NCBI GenBank assembly: GCA_965120375.1
Contig: CBCPMW010000009.1
Coordinates: 1 to 64,000 of the forward strand
DNA: 64,000 nt
DNA from: CASPLG01 sp965120375
GTDB taxonomy: Bacteria; Bacillota; Clostridia; Oscillospirales; Acutalibacteraceae
Direction: 5' to 3'
Position numbers and translations under genes: made by a program
Shown here: in pieces, positions 40,511 through 49,322 of the stretch
How the letters are laid out: each line of letters starts with the position of its first letter
How positions within the stretch are numbered: the stretch's first letter is position 1
Notes under the pieces: generated by a model
Seen by the model: the letters and a program-made list of their open reading frames with translations, nothing else
What the model was told of the DNA's origin: nothing
Database searches by the model: none

Positions 40511-40552
40511 AAAAACTCATGGATTTTGAATTTTATCCATGAGTTTTTAATC
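40511..40552 (+). terminator. Strong bidirectional intrinsic terminator
   Basis: AAAAACTCATGGAT (40511-40524) pairs perfectly with ATCCATGAGTTTTT (40535-40548) across a ten-base loop. A and T runs on both sides let it serve both the orphan gene and the converging small gene on the other strand. Confidence 0.92.
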
Positions 40553-40638
40553 TTGTTTTGATAGTAAAATTTTAGATTCTGTGGAATGTAAACTGGATTA
40601 TCTAAAAGATTTTTACTAGATTAAAATAGAAACCTAAG

Positions 40639-40761
40639 CTAGCAGCAGCCACAACCGCCGTCTCTTGGTTCTCCACCGTTGCATCCACAGCAGCAAAGTA
40701 CTAAAATCAGGATTATCACCCAGCTACAGTTGCTACCACCAAATAAACCATTGTTACACAT
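40639..40761 (-). CDS. YjcZ-like small Cys/Gly-rich membrane protein (40 aa)
   Basis: The 40-residue product has a membrane segment (WVIILILVL, about 19-27) followed by CCCGC and a Gly/Cys-rich tail ending GGCGCC. This layout matches the tiny sporulation-associated YjcZ-type proteins of Firmicutes. AAAGGAGG lies eight bases before the ATG at 40761, which strongly supports translation. It ends near the bidirectional terminator. Confidence 0.75.
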   Translation of the reverse strand: MCNNGLFGGSNCSWVIILILVLCCCGCNGGEPRDGGCGCC

Positions 40762-40856
40762 TTAATATTCCTCCTTTAAAGTTTTCACTAGTATACTATT
40801 TAAGAGAGTGAAATTGTGTTACACGATTTTTTTATTAGAAACTAGAATTTATATTT

Positions 40857-41942
40857 TTAGCCGAATATTTCATCTACAAGCTTTTCAGAAATTCGATCTA
40901 TTTCGCTAAAATCGGTAGAAGATACATAATAATTTTCAATTATGTCGTGGATTTCTTTTGCTTTTCTCAGGTTGTCAATTGATTCATGAAGTAAATTTTG
41001 CTGAAGTTTTTTATCTGAATTAAGTAGTCTTGAGTTCGAAGATATTATTTTTTTATCTAGAAATCTCATTGAATTTATCTTTTTGCAATTTGAACTAAGT
41101 TTATCCAAAGGATGATCTGAGTTACAAACGGCAAAAGCAATACCACTTTGAGGAAAAATTAGACATTCAAGTTTGTATTTTGGATCAAACGGGGAAAAAC
41201 ATGAAATAACATCATGTCCGAGTTCTAATGCATGTTTTTTAATTATTTCCAGCATAATTGGGCCTACAACGGAAAAACGGTCGTCTATTAAAAAAATTTT
41301 ATCGCATAAAGAAAAAACAGTCTCCTCGTAAAAGATAATTCCACTTGGAGTGATAGCACTTATGAATCTTATTTTTTCTTTACCTTTTTTAGTTGATATT
41401 TTTTTAAACAATTTCTTTGAAAGTTTTTGTGAATAAAGTACGGTTTTTTCGGTATTTAAAGCTGAAGATGCAAGTTTTTCAATGTTGTTTTTAATTGATT
41501 TGCATGCTTTTAGGTACATATTAGCCCTGAAGTGAAAAAGAGAATTTTGTTTAAACTTATTTAAAATTTCTCTGTCATTTTTTACTAAAGTTTTTTCATC
41601 CCAAAATTTACCAAGATTTATAATTTTATCTGTTAATCCTGGATAGATAGGATCCATAGTGTGAGGAGATGTCCCATCGACAATGGAGACTTTTAAACTG
41701 TCTAAAATAACTGCATCCAAAGATTCTGGATCTGATGAACAGTAAATCATTTCTGGGTCTATACTTTTTTCTTTAGCTTTACTTGCTATTTTTTTCATTA
41801 AACTAGATTTACCGCATCCTGGGCCTCCTTTCAGAATATAACAAAACCAACTGTCATTTGGAGAATAAAGGTTATCAAAATAAGAAAAGAAACCAGATGG
41901 GGAATTTGCCCCTAAAAAAAATTTTTGTATATTAAAACTCAT
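40857..41942 (-). CDS. P-loop ATPase, clostridial conserved family
   Basis: The 361-residue protein has a Walker A motif in KGGPGCGKSSLMKKIA (about 38-53), followed by DPEMIYCSSDPESLDAVI and VSIVDGTSPHTMDPIYPG. A second half contains GIIFYEETVFSLCDKIFLIDD. The order matches a conserved clostridial ATPase (the PRK06851-like group, often noted as a putative nucleotide kinase) that is restricted mainly to spore-formers and has no proven role. It is the only gene of its unit; an AAGGAGGG site precedes the ATG. Confidence 0.8.
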   Translation of the reverse strand: MSFNIQKFFLGANSPSGFFSYFDNLYSPNDSWFCYILKGGPGCGKSSLMKKIASKAKEKSIDPEMIYCSSDPESLDAVILDSLKVSIVDGTSPHTMDPIYPGLTDKIINLGKFWDEKTLVKNDREILNKFKQNSLFHFRANMYLKACKSIKNNIEKLASSALNTEKTVLYSQKLSKKLFKKISTKKGKEKIRFISAITPSGIIFYEETVFSLCDKIFLIDDRFSVVGPIMLEIIKKHALELGHDVISCFSPFDPKYKLECLIFPQSGIAFAVCNSDHPLDKLSSNCKKINSMRFLDKKIISSNSRLLNSDKKLQQNLLHESIDNLRKAKEIHDIIENYYVSSTDFSEIDRISEKLVDEIFG

Positions 41943-42021
41943 AATATCCCTCCTTTCAGGATAATATGAGTTTTTTCAGAGAATGTGAAAAAGCTTCAAA
42001 ACACCAAAAAAATCAAAAAAA

Positions 42022-42600
42022 CTAAAGTGTATAAGTAGAAGTACATATGTTTTTAATTTTTTCACGAAGGTTTAAAAAATCCTGAAAAACCATTGGTTTA
42101 TTTAGTGGGTTTCGAAGTAAAGCAGCAGGGTGAAGAGTCGCCATATATAAACACGAATCTTTTTCGTAAAATATGCCGTGTTCTTTAGTTATTTTAATAT
42201 CAGGTTTAACAAACTTCATAGCAGAGATTCTGCCAAGAGCAACTATAATCTTAGGTTTAATGAATTCTATTTGGGCATTAAGCCAAGTTATACAGCATTC
42301 TTGTTCGTTTGGCAAAGGATCACGATTATTTGGAGGACGACACTTTACTATATTTGCAATATAGATATTTTTATCTCTAAAGAGGTCAATAGATTGAAGC
42401 ATTTTATCTAGAAGTTGACCGGATCTACCTACAAAAGGAAGACCTTTAAGATCTTCCTGTTCTCCTGGTCCTTCACCTATGAACATGACCTCAGATCCAG
42501 GGTTTCCAGTACCGAAAACAACATTAGTTCGCGTAGTGCAAAGGTTGCATTTAGTGCAATTCATACAACTATTTTTTAATTCTTCCCAAGATTTATACAT
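42022..42600 (-). CDS. Uracil-DNA glycosylase family 4
   Basis: The 192-residue enzyme removes uracil from DNA. It has the iron-sulfur cysteine set (CTKC near the N-terminus, CRPPNNRDP and the Cys pair in EQECC) and the family 4 catalytic motif GEGPGEQEDLKGLPFVGRSGQLL. The second motif is LHPAALLRNP. The ATG at 42600 is chosen because AGGAG lies about six bases upstream; the longer in-frame reading has no SD. Confidence 0.93.
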   Translation of the reverse strand: MYKSWEELKNSCMNCTKCNLCTTRTNVVFGTGNPGSEVMFIGEGPGEQEDLKGLPFVGRSGQLLDKMLQSIDLFRDKNIYIANIVKCRPPNNRDPLPNEQECCITWLNAQIEFIKPKIIVALGRISAMKFVKPDIKITKEHGIFYEKDSCLYMATLHPAALLRNPLNKPMVFQDFLNLREKIKNICTSTYTL

Positions 42601-42941
42601 AAATTTCTCCTGAATTTGAAAATGATCTCGTACCATTGTAACACAAAAATTCAACAATAAGCAAAGCAAATTTCATTTTTAGATCTATTTTCATAGATTT
42701 TCTATTGTTAACGTTGTTTATCTAGAATTTGTAGGCAAAAATTGGTTTAAATAGAATAAAAATCTAAAACATATATAAAAATAATTAATTTAAAGGATAA
42801 AATTTGACTTATTTTTTCTGTTATGATAAAATAGAAGATATATTGTGAGGTATAAAATATAGAACATAAGCGAAAGTATGTATGAGTTTGTGTTTTAGGT
42901 CACATATTAAAACAGTAAAATGAGTTTTAGAGGGGAGAAAT

Positions 42942-43622
42942 TTGCGGAATTATAAGTATGTAAGAGCGCGAAGAAATAGCAAATCGTTTGCAAGCGGGCT
43001 AAATTTTTATAAACTTATCTGGATTTTTATATTAGTGTCGGTTTTGGGATTTTTACTGGAAACAGTTTACTTTTTCATAAATGATGGGTCTTTTGAAAGC
43101 AAGAAAGGTCTGATTTACGGTCCGTTTAATCCAGTTTATGGTCTAGGGGCGATTGTTTTAGTTGTTTTTTTAGAGAATATACCGAAAATTAATGATTTTT
43201 TTGTTTTTGTAATTAGTACGGTTTTGTCTGGCGTTTGTGCTTATTTGTTTTCATGGATCCAGGAAAGGTTTCTCTGTGTTGTTTTTTGGGATTATTCAAG
43301 TCAACCGCTAAATTTTTCTGGAAGGATAAGTGTTAAACAGTCTGTGGTTTTAGGGATTTTGGGATTTGTGTTTATGAAATATATATACGAGTTTATGGGT
43401 AAAAAAATTGAAAGCATTCCTGAAGATATTGGGAAAATTGGTGCATGGATAATATTTTTATTTATTGTTTTTGACATTTTTATTTCGGTTTTAGCTGTTA
43501 AACGGAAAGTAGAGAGGGTATCTGGAGCTGAGGCGCAGAGTGTATTTGAAAAATTTCTTGATGAAACATACGGTGATAACTTTTTGGATAAAATTTATCC
43601 TAAAATGCAAATAAGGAAGTGA
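42942..43622 (+). CDS. CmpB-type putative ABC-transporter membrane protein
   Basis: The 226-residue protein has about six membrane segments and the pattern of the putative ABC transporter type IV (CmpB) family: FLLETVYFFINDGSFESKKGLIYGP, then FNPVYGLGA and FWDYSSQPLNFSGRIS. The function is unknown; it lacks an ATPase partner here. The TTG start at 42942 follows AGGGGAG. It converges on spoIIID with only seven bases between stop codons. Confidence 0.85.
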   Translation: MRNYKYVRARRNSKSFASGLNFYKLIWIFILVSVLGFLLETVYFFINDGSFESKKGLIYGPFNPVYGLGAIVLVVFLENIPKINDFFVFVISTVLSGVCAYLFSWIQERFLCVVFWDYSSQPLNFSGRISVKQSVVLGILGFVFMKYIYEFMGKKIESIPEDIGKIGAWIIFLFIVFDIFISVLAVKRKVERVSGAEAQSVFEKFLDETYGDNFLDKIYPKMQIRK

Positions 43623-43629
43623 CTAAAAT

Positions 43630-43884
43630 TCAAATAAAGATATGTCGATACTTTTTTTTAGTAGCAAGTCCTCCACGGATATGTCTTTGTGCTTTGTTAG
43701 TTTCTAGAATTTTTTTAACTTTTCTGTATAGGTTTAAGTTTATATGCTTTAGGCGTTCTGAAACATCTTTATGTACAGTTGATTTTGATACCCCGAATTT
43801 TTTTGCAGCTTTCCGGACAGTTGCTTTACTTTCTACTATATATTGACCAAGTTCAATTGCCCTTTCCTCCAATATGCCCTTCAA
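43630..43884 (-). CDS. spoIIID: Sporulation transcription factor SpoIIID
   Basis: The 84-residue protein matches SpoIIID across its length: ERAIELGQYIVESKATVRKA, AKKFGVSKSTVHKDVSERL (the HTH) and AQRHIRGGLATKKKY. SpoIIID acts in the mother cell after sigma E, repressing early and activating late genes. The TTG start at 43884 follows GGGAGGAG by seven bases. A CCGATA/TATCGG hairpin overlaps the left edge of the SD, and a sigma E-like promoter lies upstream. Confidence 0.96.
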   Translation of the reverse strand: MKGILEERAIELGQYIVESKATVRKAAKKFGVSKSTVHKDVSERLKHINLNLYRKVKKILETNKAQRHIRGGLATKKKYRHIFI

Positions 43885-43917
43885 GTTATAACTCCTCCCG
43901 ATAAAATCTATCGGTAA

Positions 43918-43948
43918 AATATATGCAGAGTTAGCCTATACTTATGAT
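43918..43948 (-). promoter_or_regulatory. Candidate sigma E promoter of spoIIID
   Basis: On the minus strand, ATCATAAG (43941-43948) and CATATATT (43918-43925) are spaced by 15 bases. They resemble the sigma E -35 (GTCATATT) and -10 (CATACATT) elements, and spoIIID is known to be a sigma E target in other spore-formers. Confidence 0.5.
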
Positions 43949-44086
43949 TGTTTTTAAACTACAAAAATAAAGCCCTGAAAAATATAACTTTCCTACTTAT
44001 TCAGGAACCTCTATATAGATATAATTTTCAATGAATTGACTTTTTGTATTCTAGAGTTAAAGAAGATAGAAAGTGTTACACAGAAA

Positions 44087-45310
44087 TTATGAAAAAATAG
44101 CTTTTTTGTAGATTTTTTTGCCTTTTTTTACGATTAATCCTCTTTTTATTGCATCTTTCCCAATGTAAGTACTAATGTCTAGGACTTTTTCATTGTCCAC
44201 AGAAATTCCACCTTGTGAAATAAGTCTACGAGCTTCGGATTTTGAGGGGGCAAGATCCATTTTTAAAAGCAAATCTAAAATATTTATCTTACCGTTATTA
44301 AGATCATTTTCGCAGATACTACAAGACGGCATATCATCTGAATTATGTTTTGCAGAAAACACAGATTTAGCAGCATTCTCTACTTTTATAGCTTCATTTT
44401 CCCCGTGGACAAGTTTTGTGACTTCAAAAGCTAAAACTTGTTTTGCCTTATTTATTTCTTCTCCTTGCAGCGATTCATAAGATTTTATTTCGTCTAAAGT
44501 CATAAATGTCAGCATTTTCATACATTTTATCACATCTTTATCATCTACATTTCTCCAGTATTGATAAAAATTAAATGGACTTGTTTTATTTGGGTCCAGC
44601 CAAATGGCTCCTTTTTCGGTTTTTCCCATTTTTTGACCGTCACTTTTTGTAAGTAGAGAAAATGTAAGTCCAAAAGCTTCTTTTCTGGAAACTTTTCTGA
44701 TTAATTCGACTCCTCCAATTATGTTACTCCACTGGTCATCTCCGCCAAATTGTATTTGGCAGTTATGTTTTTGATTTAAATATAAAAAATCATAGCTTTG
44801 CATAATCATGTAGTTTAATTCAAAAAAAGTCAGACCACTTTCAAGGCGAGATTTGTAACACTCCGCAGCAAGCATCCGATTAACAGAAAAATGAACTCCT
44901 ATATCTCTTAAAAATTCGATGTAATTAAGTTTTTTTAACCAGTCTGAATTGTTAAGCATAATAGCTTTATTGTTACTAAAATCTATAAACTTCTCGGCTT
45001 GTCTTTTAAAACAAGAAATATTATGGTTAATTTGCTCATTCGTAAGCATTTTTCTCATGTCAGTTTTGCCGGAAGGGTCGCCAACCATAGCCGTTCCACC
45101 GCCGAAGAGAACGATTGGTATGTGGCCGAATTTTTGAAGTCTTGATATAATTAATATCTGAACAAAATGACCAACATGTAAGCAGTCGGCGGTAGGATCA
45201 AACCCTATGTAGAAAAAAACCTTTTCATTATTCAAAAGATTTTTTACTTTTTCTTTGTCTGTGCACTGGGCGATTATACCCCTTTCTTCTAGCTCTTCAT
45301 AAATTCCCAT
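44087..45310 (-). CDS. tyrS: Tyrosyl-tRNA synthetase
   Basis: This is a class I synthetase that charges tRNA-Tyr. Signatures are FYIGFDPTADCLHVGHFVQI (HIGH equivalent HVGH), YMIMQSYDFLYL, QFGGDDQWSNIIGG and DGQKMGKTEKGAIW (KMSKS equivalent KMGKT). A C-terminal S4 RNA-binding domain follows (APSKSEARRLISQGGISVDN). The ATG at 45310 follows GAGGT; the longer reading has no SD. It is divergent from rpoB. No T-box was seen in its leader. Confidence 0.96.
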   Translation of the reverse strand: MGIYEELEERGIIAQCTDKEKVKNLLNNEKVFFYIGFDPTADCLHVGHFVQILIISRLQKFGHIPIVLFGGGTAMVGDPSGKTDMRKMLTNEQINHNISCFKRQAEKFIDFSNNKAIMLNNSDWLKKLNYIEFLRDIGVHFSVNRMLAAECYKSRLESGLTFFELNYMIMQSYDFLYLNQKHNCQIQFGGDDQWSNIIGGVELIRKVSRKEAFGLTFSLLTKSDGQKMGKTEKGAIWLDPNKTSPFNFYQYWRNVDDKDVIKCMKMLTFMTLDEIKSYESLQGEEINKAKQVLAFEVTKLVHGENEAIKVENAAKSVFSAKHNSDDMPSCSICENDLNNGKINILDLLLKMDLAPSKSEARRLISQGGISVDNEKVLDISTYIGKDAIKRGLIVKKGKKIYKKAIFS

Positions 45311-45351
45311 TAAAAGACCTCGTTTCTTAATCAAAAAATGTAAAAATGCAC

Positions 45352-45381
45352 TTGACACGCCAGTAAAAAGCATAATATAAT
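45352..45381 (+). promoter_or_regulatory. Promoter of the rpoBC operon
   Basis: A perfect TTGACA (45352-45357) and perfect TATAAT (45376-45381) are separated by 18 bases. Transcription should begin near 45388, giving a leader of about 208 bases before rpoB. It lies inside the tyrS leader on the other strand. Confidence 0.8.
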
Positions 45382-45387
45382 AATACA

Positions 45388-45596
45388 CTGCACTATACTA
45401 TCGCTGGATACTTGTACCACTGATGATATCATTATTTCGTCTGACAATCAAGTGAAATTTTGTTAGCAGTGGTTGTGTGTTTAGTGTAGAAAGATTTCAC
45501 TTTGGGGGTTGTTACAACAATTTATATATTTTCTAGGGTTGTAGGGTTTAGTTTTTTGGAGTATGGCATAAAAATGAATAGGAGTGTTTTAAATCT
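45388..45596 (+). promoter_or_regulatory. Long structured leader of rpoB
   Basis: The leader can form ACCACTG/CAGTGGT and AAGTGAAAT/ATTTCACTT, two complementary pairs that interleave, plus a TTGTTACAACAA palindrome near 45518. No L10-binding or known riboswitch motif was recognised. In many bacteria rpoB is preceded by rplJ-rplL, which are absent here, so this leader may carry separate control. Confidence 0.4.
45423..45451 (-). promoter_or_regulatory. Promoter of tyrS
   Basis: On the minus strand TTGATT (45446-45451) and TATCAT (45423-45428) are separated by 17 bases, giving a leader of about 105 bases. It overlaps the rpoB leader, so the two transcripts are antisense to each other over roughly 30 bases. 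Confidence 0.5.
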
Positions 45597-48500
45597 ATGG
45601 TGGATGTCAAACCGGTTCAGCTTGGGAAAACTACAAGGATGAGTTTCTCTAAAATAGATGAAGTTATAAAGACGCCTAATTTAATTGAAATTCAAAAAAA
45701 TTCTTACAGGTGGTTTTTAGCTGAGGGACTCAGGGAAGTTTTTAAAGAAGTGTCTGGGATAACAGATTATACCGGGAACCTTATACTGGATTTTACAGAT
45801 TTTAATTTAGATATAGAATATCCAGAATACAGCGTAGAGGAGTGTAAGGAGAGAGAGACTACCTATGCGGCTCCGCTTCGTGTCAGAGCTCGCCTAATGA
45901 ATCGCGAAAGTGGTGAAATTAAGGAATCTGATGTTTTTGTTGGGGATTTCCCGCTTATGACTGAAAGTGGAACTTTTATCATAAATGGTACTGAGCGTGT
46001 AATAGTTTCCCAGCTTGTAAGATCTCCTGGAGTTTATTTTAAGATGGAGCATGATAAAAGCGGAAAAGAGCTTTTTAGTTCGACTGTAATACCGAATCGC
46101 GGTGCGTGGCTTGAGTACGAAAATGATTCAAACGATGTTTTTTATGTTAGAATAGATAAAAATAGAAGGCTTCCGGTTACCACGTTCATAAGGGCTCTGG
46201 GACTGAGTTCTGACAATGAAATAATAGATTATTTTGGGCAAGATGACAGAGTGATTGCAACTTTGGAAAAAGATAGCTGTAAGAATGCGGAAGAAGCTTT
46301 GTTTGAAATATATAGAAAATTGCGTCCAGGTGAACCACCTACTATAGAAAGCGCTCAATCGCACATAAATGCTCTTCTTTTTGATGCAAGAAGGTATGAT
46401 TTATCGAGAGTTGGTAGGTACAAATACAACAAAAAGCTTAATCTTTCTGGACGTTTGGTGGGGCGTGAATTGAGTCGCGCGGTTGCTGATCCTTTAACTG
46501 GGGAAATACTTGCAAATGTCGGGGAGTTAATAACAAAGGAAAAAGCGCTAGAACTTGAAAGAGCTGGAGTTTGTTCGGCTTATGTTGGATACGAAGGTAA
46601 AGAGGTAAAAATTATATCAAACGGAATGGTTGATGTTTCTAGTTTTGTTGATTTTGACGCTAAGAAAGAGTGTGGAATCAAAGAGAAAGTTAGGTTTAGT
46701 GTTTTAAACGAGATACTAGAATCTGCTAAAAGTGAAAAAGAGATAAAGATGCAAATCCGCGAAAGGATAGACGAGTTGATCCCTCGTCACATAATAATTG
46801 ATGATATTTTTGCGTCTATTAATTATATGAACTGTCTCGCGAATGGAATAGGATGTGTTGATGATATTGACCATCTTGGAAATAGAAGGATTCGTTCTGT
46901 TGGTGAACTTCTTCAAAACCAGTTTAGAATTGGATTTTCAAGACTTGAAAGAGTTATACGCGAAAGAATGACTCTTCAAGCACAGGATCTAGAGGTTATT
47001 ACTCCGCATGCGCTAATAAATATACGTCCGATTGTTGCAGCTATAAAAGAATTTTTCGGGTCTTCTCCTCTTTCTCAGTTTATGGACCAAACAAATCCAC
47101 TTTCAGAACTAACTCATAAGCGGCGTCTGTCCGCATTAGGGCCCGGAGGACTTTCTCGAGATAGGGCAGGATTTGAAGTCCGTGACGTACATTACAGCCA
47201 CTATGGACGAATGTGTCCTATCGAAACTCCAGAAGGACCAAATATAGGTTTGATTTCTTACCTTGCAACTTTCGCTCGTATTAATGAATATGGGTTTATA
47301 GAAACTCCGTTTAGACGTGTGGATAAGGAAACAGGGGTTGTTACGTCTGATGTTGTCTATATGACTGCAGACGAAGAAGATGGATATATAGTTGCTCAGG
47401 CTAATGAACCTCTTGATAAAGATGGAAGATTTGCGAATCCTAAAATAAATGGAAGGTATCGCGACCAATTTGTAGAAGTTGAACGGAATAAAGCTGATTT
47501 TATGGATGTTTCGCCGAAAATGGTTGTGTCTGTTGCGACTGCAATGATTCCATTTCTTGAAAACGACGATGCGAACCGTGCTCTGATGGGTTCAAACATG
47601 CAAAAACAAGCAGTTCCGCTATTAAAAACAGAAGCACCAATTGTTGGGACGGGGATGGAGTATCAAGCTGGAGTTGATTCAGGGGTTTGTATTATTGCAA
47701 AAGAAGATGGGGTAATCGAAAGCGTAAGCGCAGAAAAAATAGAAGTTTTGTATGATTCAGGTAAAAAAGAAAAATTCAAACTTATAAAATTTATGCGCTC
47801 GAACCAAAGTACGTGCGTAAATCAAGTGCCAATAGTAAAAAAAGGCCAAAAAATAACTGCTGGAGAAGTTTTGGCAGATGGTCCTGCAACTAAAAATGGG
47901 GAAATCAGTCTCGGGAAAAATGTGCTTGTGGGATTTATGCCATGGGAAGGGTATAACTATGAAGACGCTGTCCTTATAAGCGAAAAAATTGTAAGAGAAG
48001 ATGTTTACACTTCCATACACATAGAAAAGCACGAAATTCAAGCTCGTGATACAAAACTTGGACCTGAAGAAATAACAAGAGACATTCCGAATGTTAATGA
48101 AGATCTTTTGAAAGATTTAGATGAAAATGGAATTATAAGGGTTGGGGCTGAAGTTCAAGCAGGAGATATTTTAGTTGGTAAAGTTACACCTAAGGGGGAG
48201 ACAGAACTTACAGCTGAAGAGAGGCTTTTAAGGGCTATATTTGGGGAAAAGGCAAGAGAAGTAAGAGATACATCTTTAAGAGTACCTCACGGTGGATACG
48301 GAATTGTAGTAGATGTAAAAGTATTTACAAGAGAAACTCATAAAGATGAATTGCCAGCTGGAGTGAACAAAGTTATAAGATGTTATGTAGCGCAAAAAAG
48401 AAAAATTTCTGCTGGGGATAAAATGGCAGGGCGTCACGGGAACAAAGGCGTAGTGTCGAGAATTCTTCCGGTTGAAGACATGCCATTTTTGCCTGATGGA

Positions 48501-49295
48501 ACTCCACTTGACATAGTACTTAATCCTTTGGGCGTTCCGTCTCGTATGAATATAGGCCAAGTTTTGGAAGTTCACTTGGGTTACGCTGCGAAAGCATTAG
48601 GGTGGCACGTCATGACACCAGTTTTTGATGGGGTAAACGAAAGAGATATATTCGAGTGTTTTAAAGATACTGGACACAGTGAAGATGGTAAAATTTGGTT
48701 GAGAGACGGGAGAAACGGAGAGTATTTTGATAATCCCGTTACAGTCGGATATATGTACTATTTAAAACTGCATCATTTAGTTGACGATAAGATTCACGCA
48801 CGGTCGACAGGCCCCTATTCTTTGGTTACTCAACAGCCACTTGGAGGTAAAGCACAATTTGGTGGACAAAGATTCGGAGAAATGGAAGTTTGGGCGCTTG
48901 AAGCTTATGGAGCGGCGTATACACTTCAGGAAATACTTACAGTTAAATCTGACGACGTAGTTGGAAGAGTAAAAACTTATGAAGCAATCGTAAAAGGGCA
49001 AAATTTACCAAAACCAGGGATTCCTGAAGCTTGCAAAGTTTTGATTAAAGAACTTCAGTCCATAGCTTTGGATGTCGCAATACTTGATAAAGATGATAAT
49101 GAGATAGATTTAAGACGCGATTTTGATGAAGATGACAACATAGGTTTAGATGTAAAAAATAGTAATGTTTCAGTACCTCAAGTTTCGACTGGGGAAGAGG
49201 AATTTTTTGAAGATGAGCTTGATGTAGAAGAAGAGTATTTTTCAGATGAAAATATAGAAGTTTCTAGTGAATCTGATTTGGATGAGATTTTATAA
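45597..49295 (+). CDS. rpoB: RNA polymerase beta subunit
   Basis: The 1232-residue protein is a complete RpoB. The rifampicin region reads SPLSQFMDQTNPLSELTHKR with RLSALGPGG, wild type at the usual resistance positions. The active-site loop residues in MPWEGYNYEDAVLISE and the KMAGRHGNKGVVSRI block are present. The C-terminus has the conserved GGKAQFGGQRFGEMEVWALE and then an acidic tail of about 60 residues. It forms an operon with rpoC, 27 bases downstream. Confidence 0.98.
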   Translation: MVDVKPVQLGKTTRMSFSKIDEVIKTPNLIEIQKNSYRWFLAEGLREVFKEVSGITDYTGNLILDFTDFNLDIEYPEYSVEECKERETTYAAPLRVRARLMNRESGEIKESDVFVGDFPLMTESGTFIINGTERVIVSQLVRSPGVYFKMEHDKSGKELFSSTVIPNRGAWLEYENDSNDVFYVRIDKNRRLPVTTFIRALGLSSDNEIIDYFGQDDRVIATLEKDSCKNAEEALFEIYRKLRPGEPPTIESAQSHINALLFDARRYDLSRVGRYKYNKKLNLSGRLVGRELSRAVADPLTGEILANVGELITKEKALELERAGVCSAYVGYEGKEVKIISNGMVDVSSFVDFDAKKECGIKEKVRFSVLNEILESAKSEKEIKMQIRERIDELIPRHIIIDDIFASINYMNCLANGIGCVDDIDHLGNRRIRSVGELLQNQFRIGFSRLERVIRERMTLQAQDLEVITPHALINIRPIVAAIKEFFGSSPLSQFMDQTNPLSELTHKRRLSALGPGGLSRDRAGFEVRDVHYSHYGRMCPIETPEGPNIGLISYLATFARINEYGFIETPFRRVDKETGVVTSDVVYMTADEEDGYIVAQANEPLDKDGRFANPKINGRYRDQFVEVERNKADFMDVSPKMVVSVATAMIPFLENDDANRALMGSNMQKQAVPLLKTEAPIVGTGMEYQAGVDSGVCIIAKEDGVIESVSAEKIEVLYDSGKKEKFKLIKFMRSNQSTCVNQVPIVKKGQKITAGEVLADGPATKNGEISLGKNVLVGFMPWEGYNYEDAVLISEKIVREDVYTSIHIEKHEIQARDTKLGPEEITRDIPNVNEDLLKDLDENGIIRVGAEVQAGDILVGKVTPKGETELTAEERLLRAIFGEKAREVRDTSLRVPHGGYGIVVDVKVFTRETHKDELPAGVNKVIRCYVAQKRKISAGDKMAGRHGNKGVVSRILPVEDMPFLPDGTPLDIVLNPLGVPSRMNIGQVLEVHLGYAAKALGWHVMTPVFDGVNERDIFECFKDTGHSEDGKIWLRDGRNGEYFDNPVTVGYMYYLKLHHLVDDKIHARSTGPYSLVTQQPLGGKAQFGGQRFGEMEVWALEAYGAAYTLQEILTVKSDDVVGRVKTYEAIVKGQNLPKPGIPEACKVLIKELQSIALDVAILDKDDNEIDLRRDFDEDDNIGLDVKNSNVSVPQVSTGEEEFFEDELDVEEEYFSDENIEVSSESDLDEIL

Positions 49296-49322
49296 ATTAA
49301 TAAATTGTTAAGGGGATATATT

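Noticed and set aside
45311..45470. T-box riboswitch before tyrS
   Set aside because: A GTGGTAC string on the minus strand resembles part of the T-box, but the conserved TGGNACC-GCG context and a following terminator are absent.
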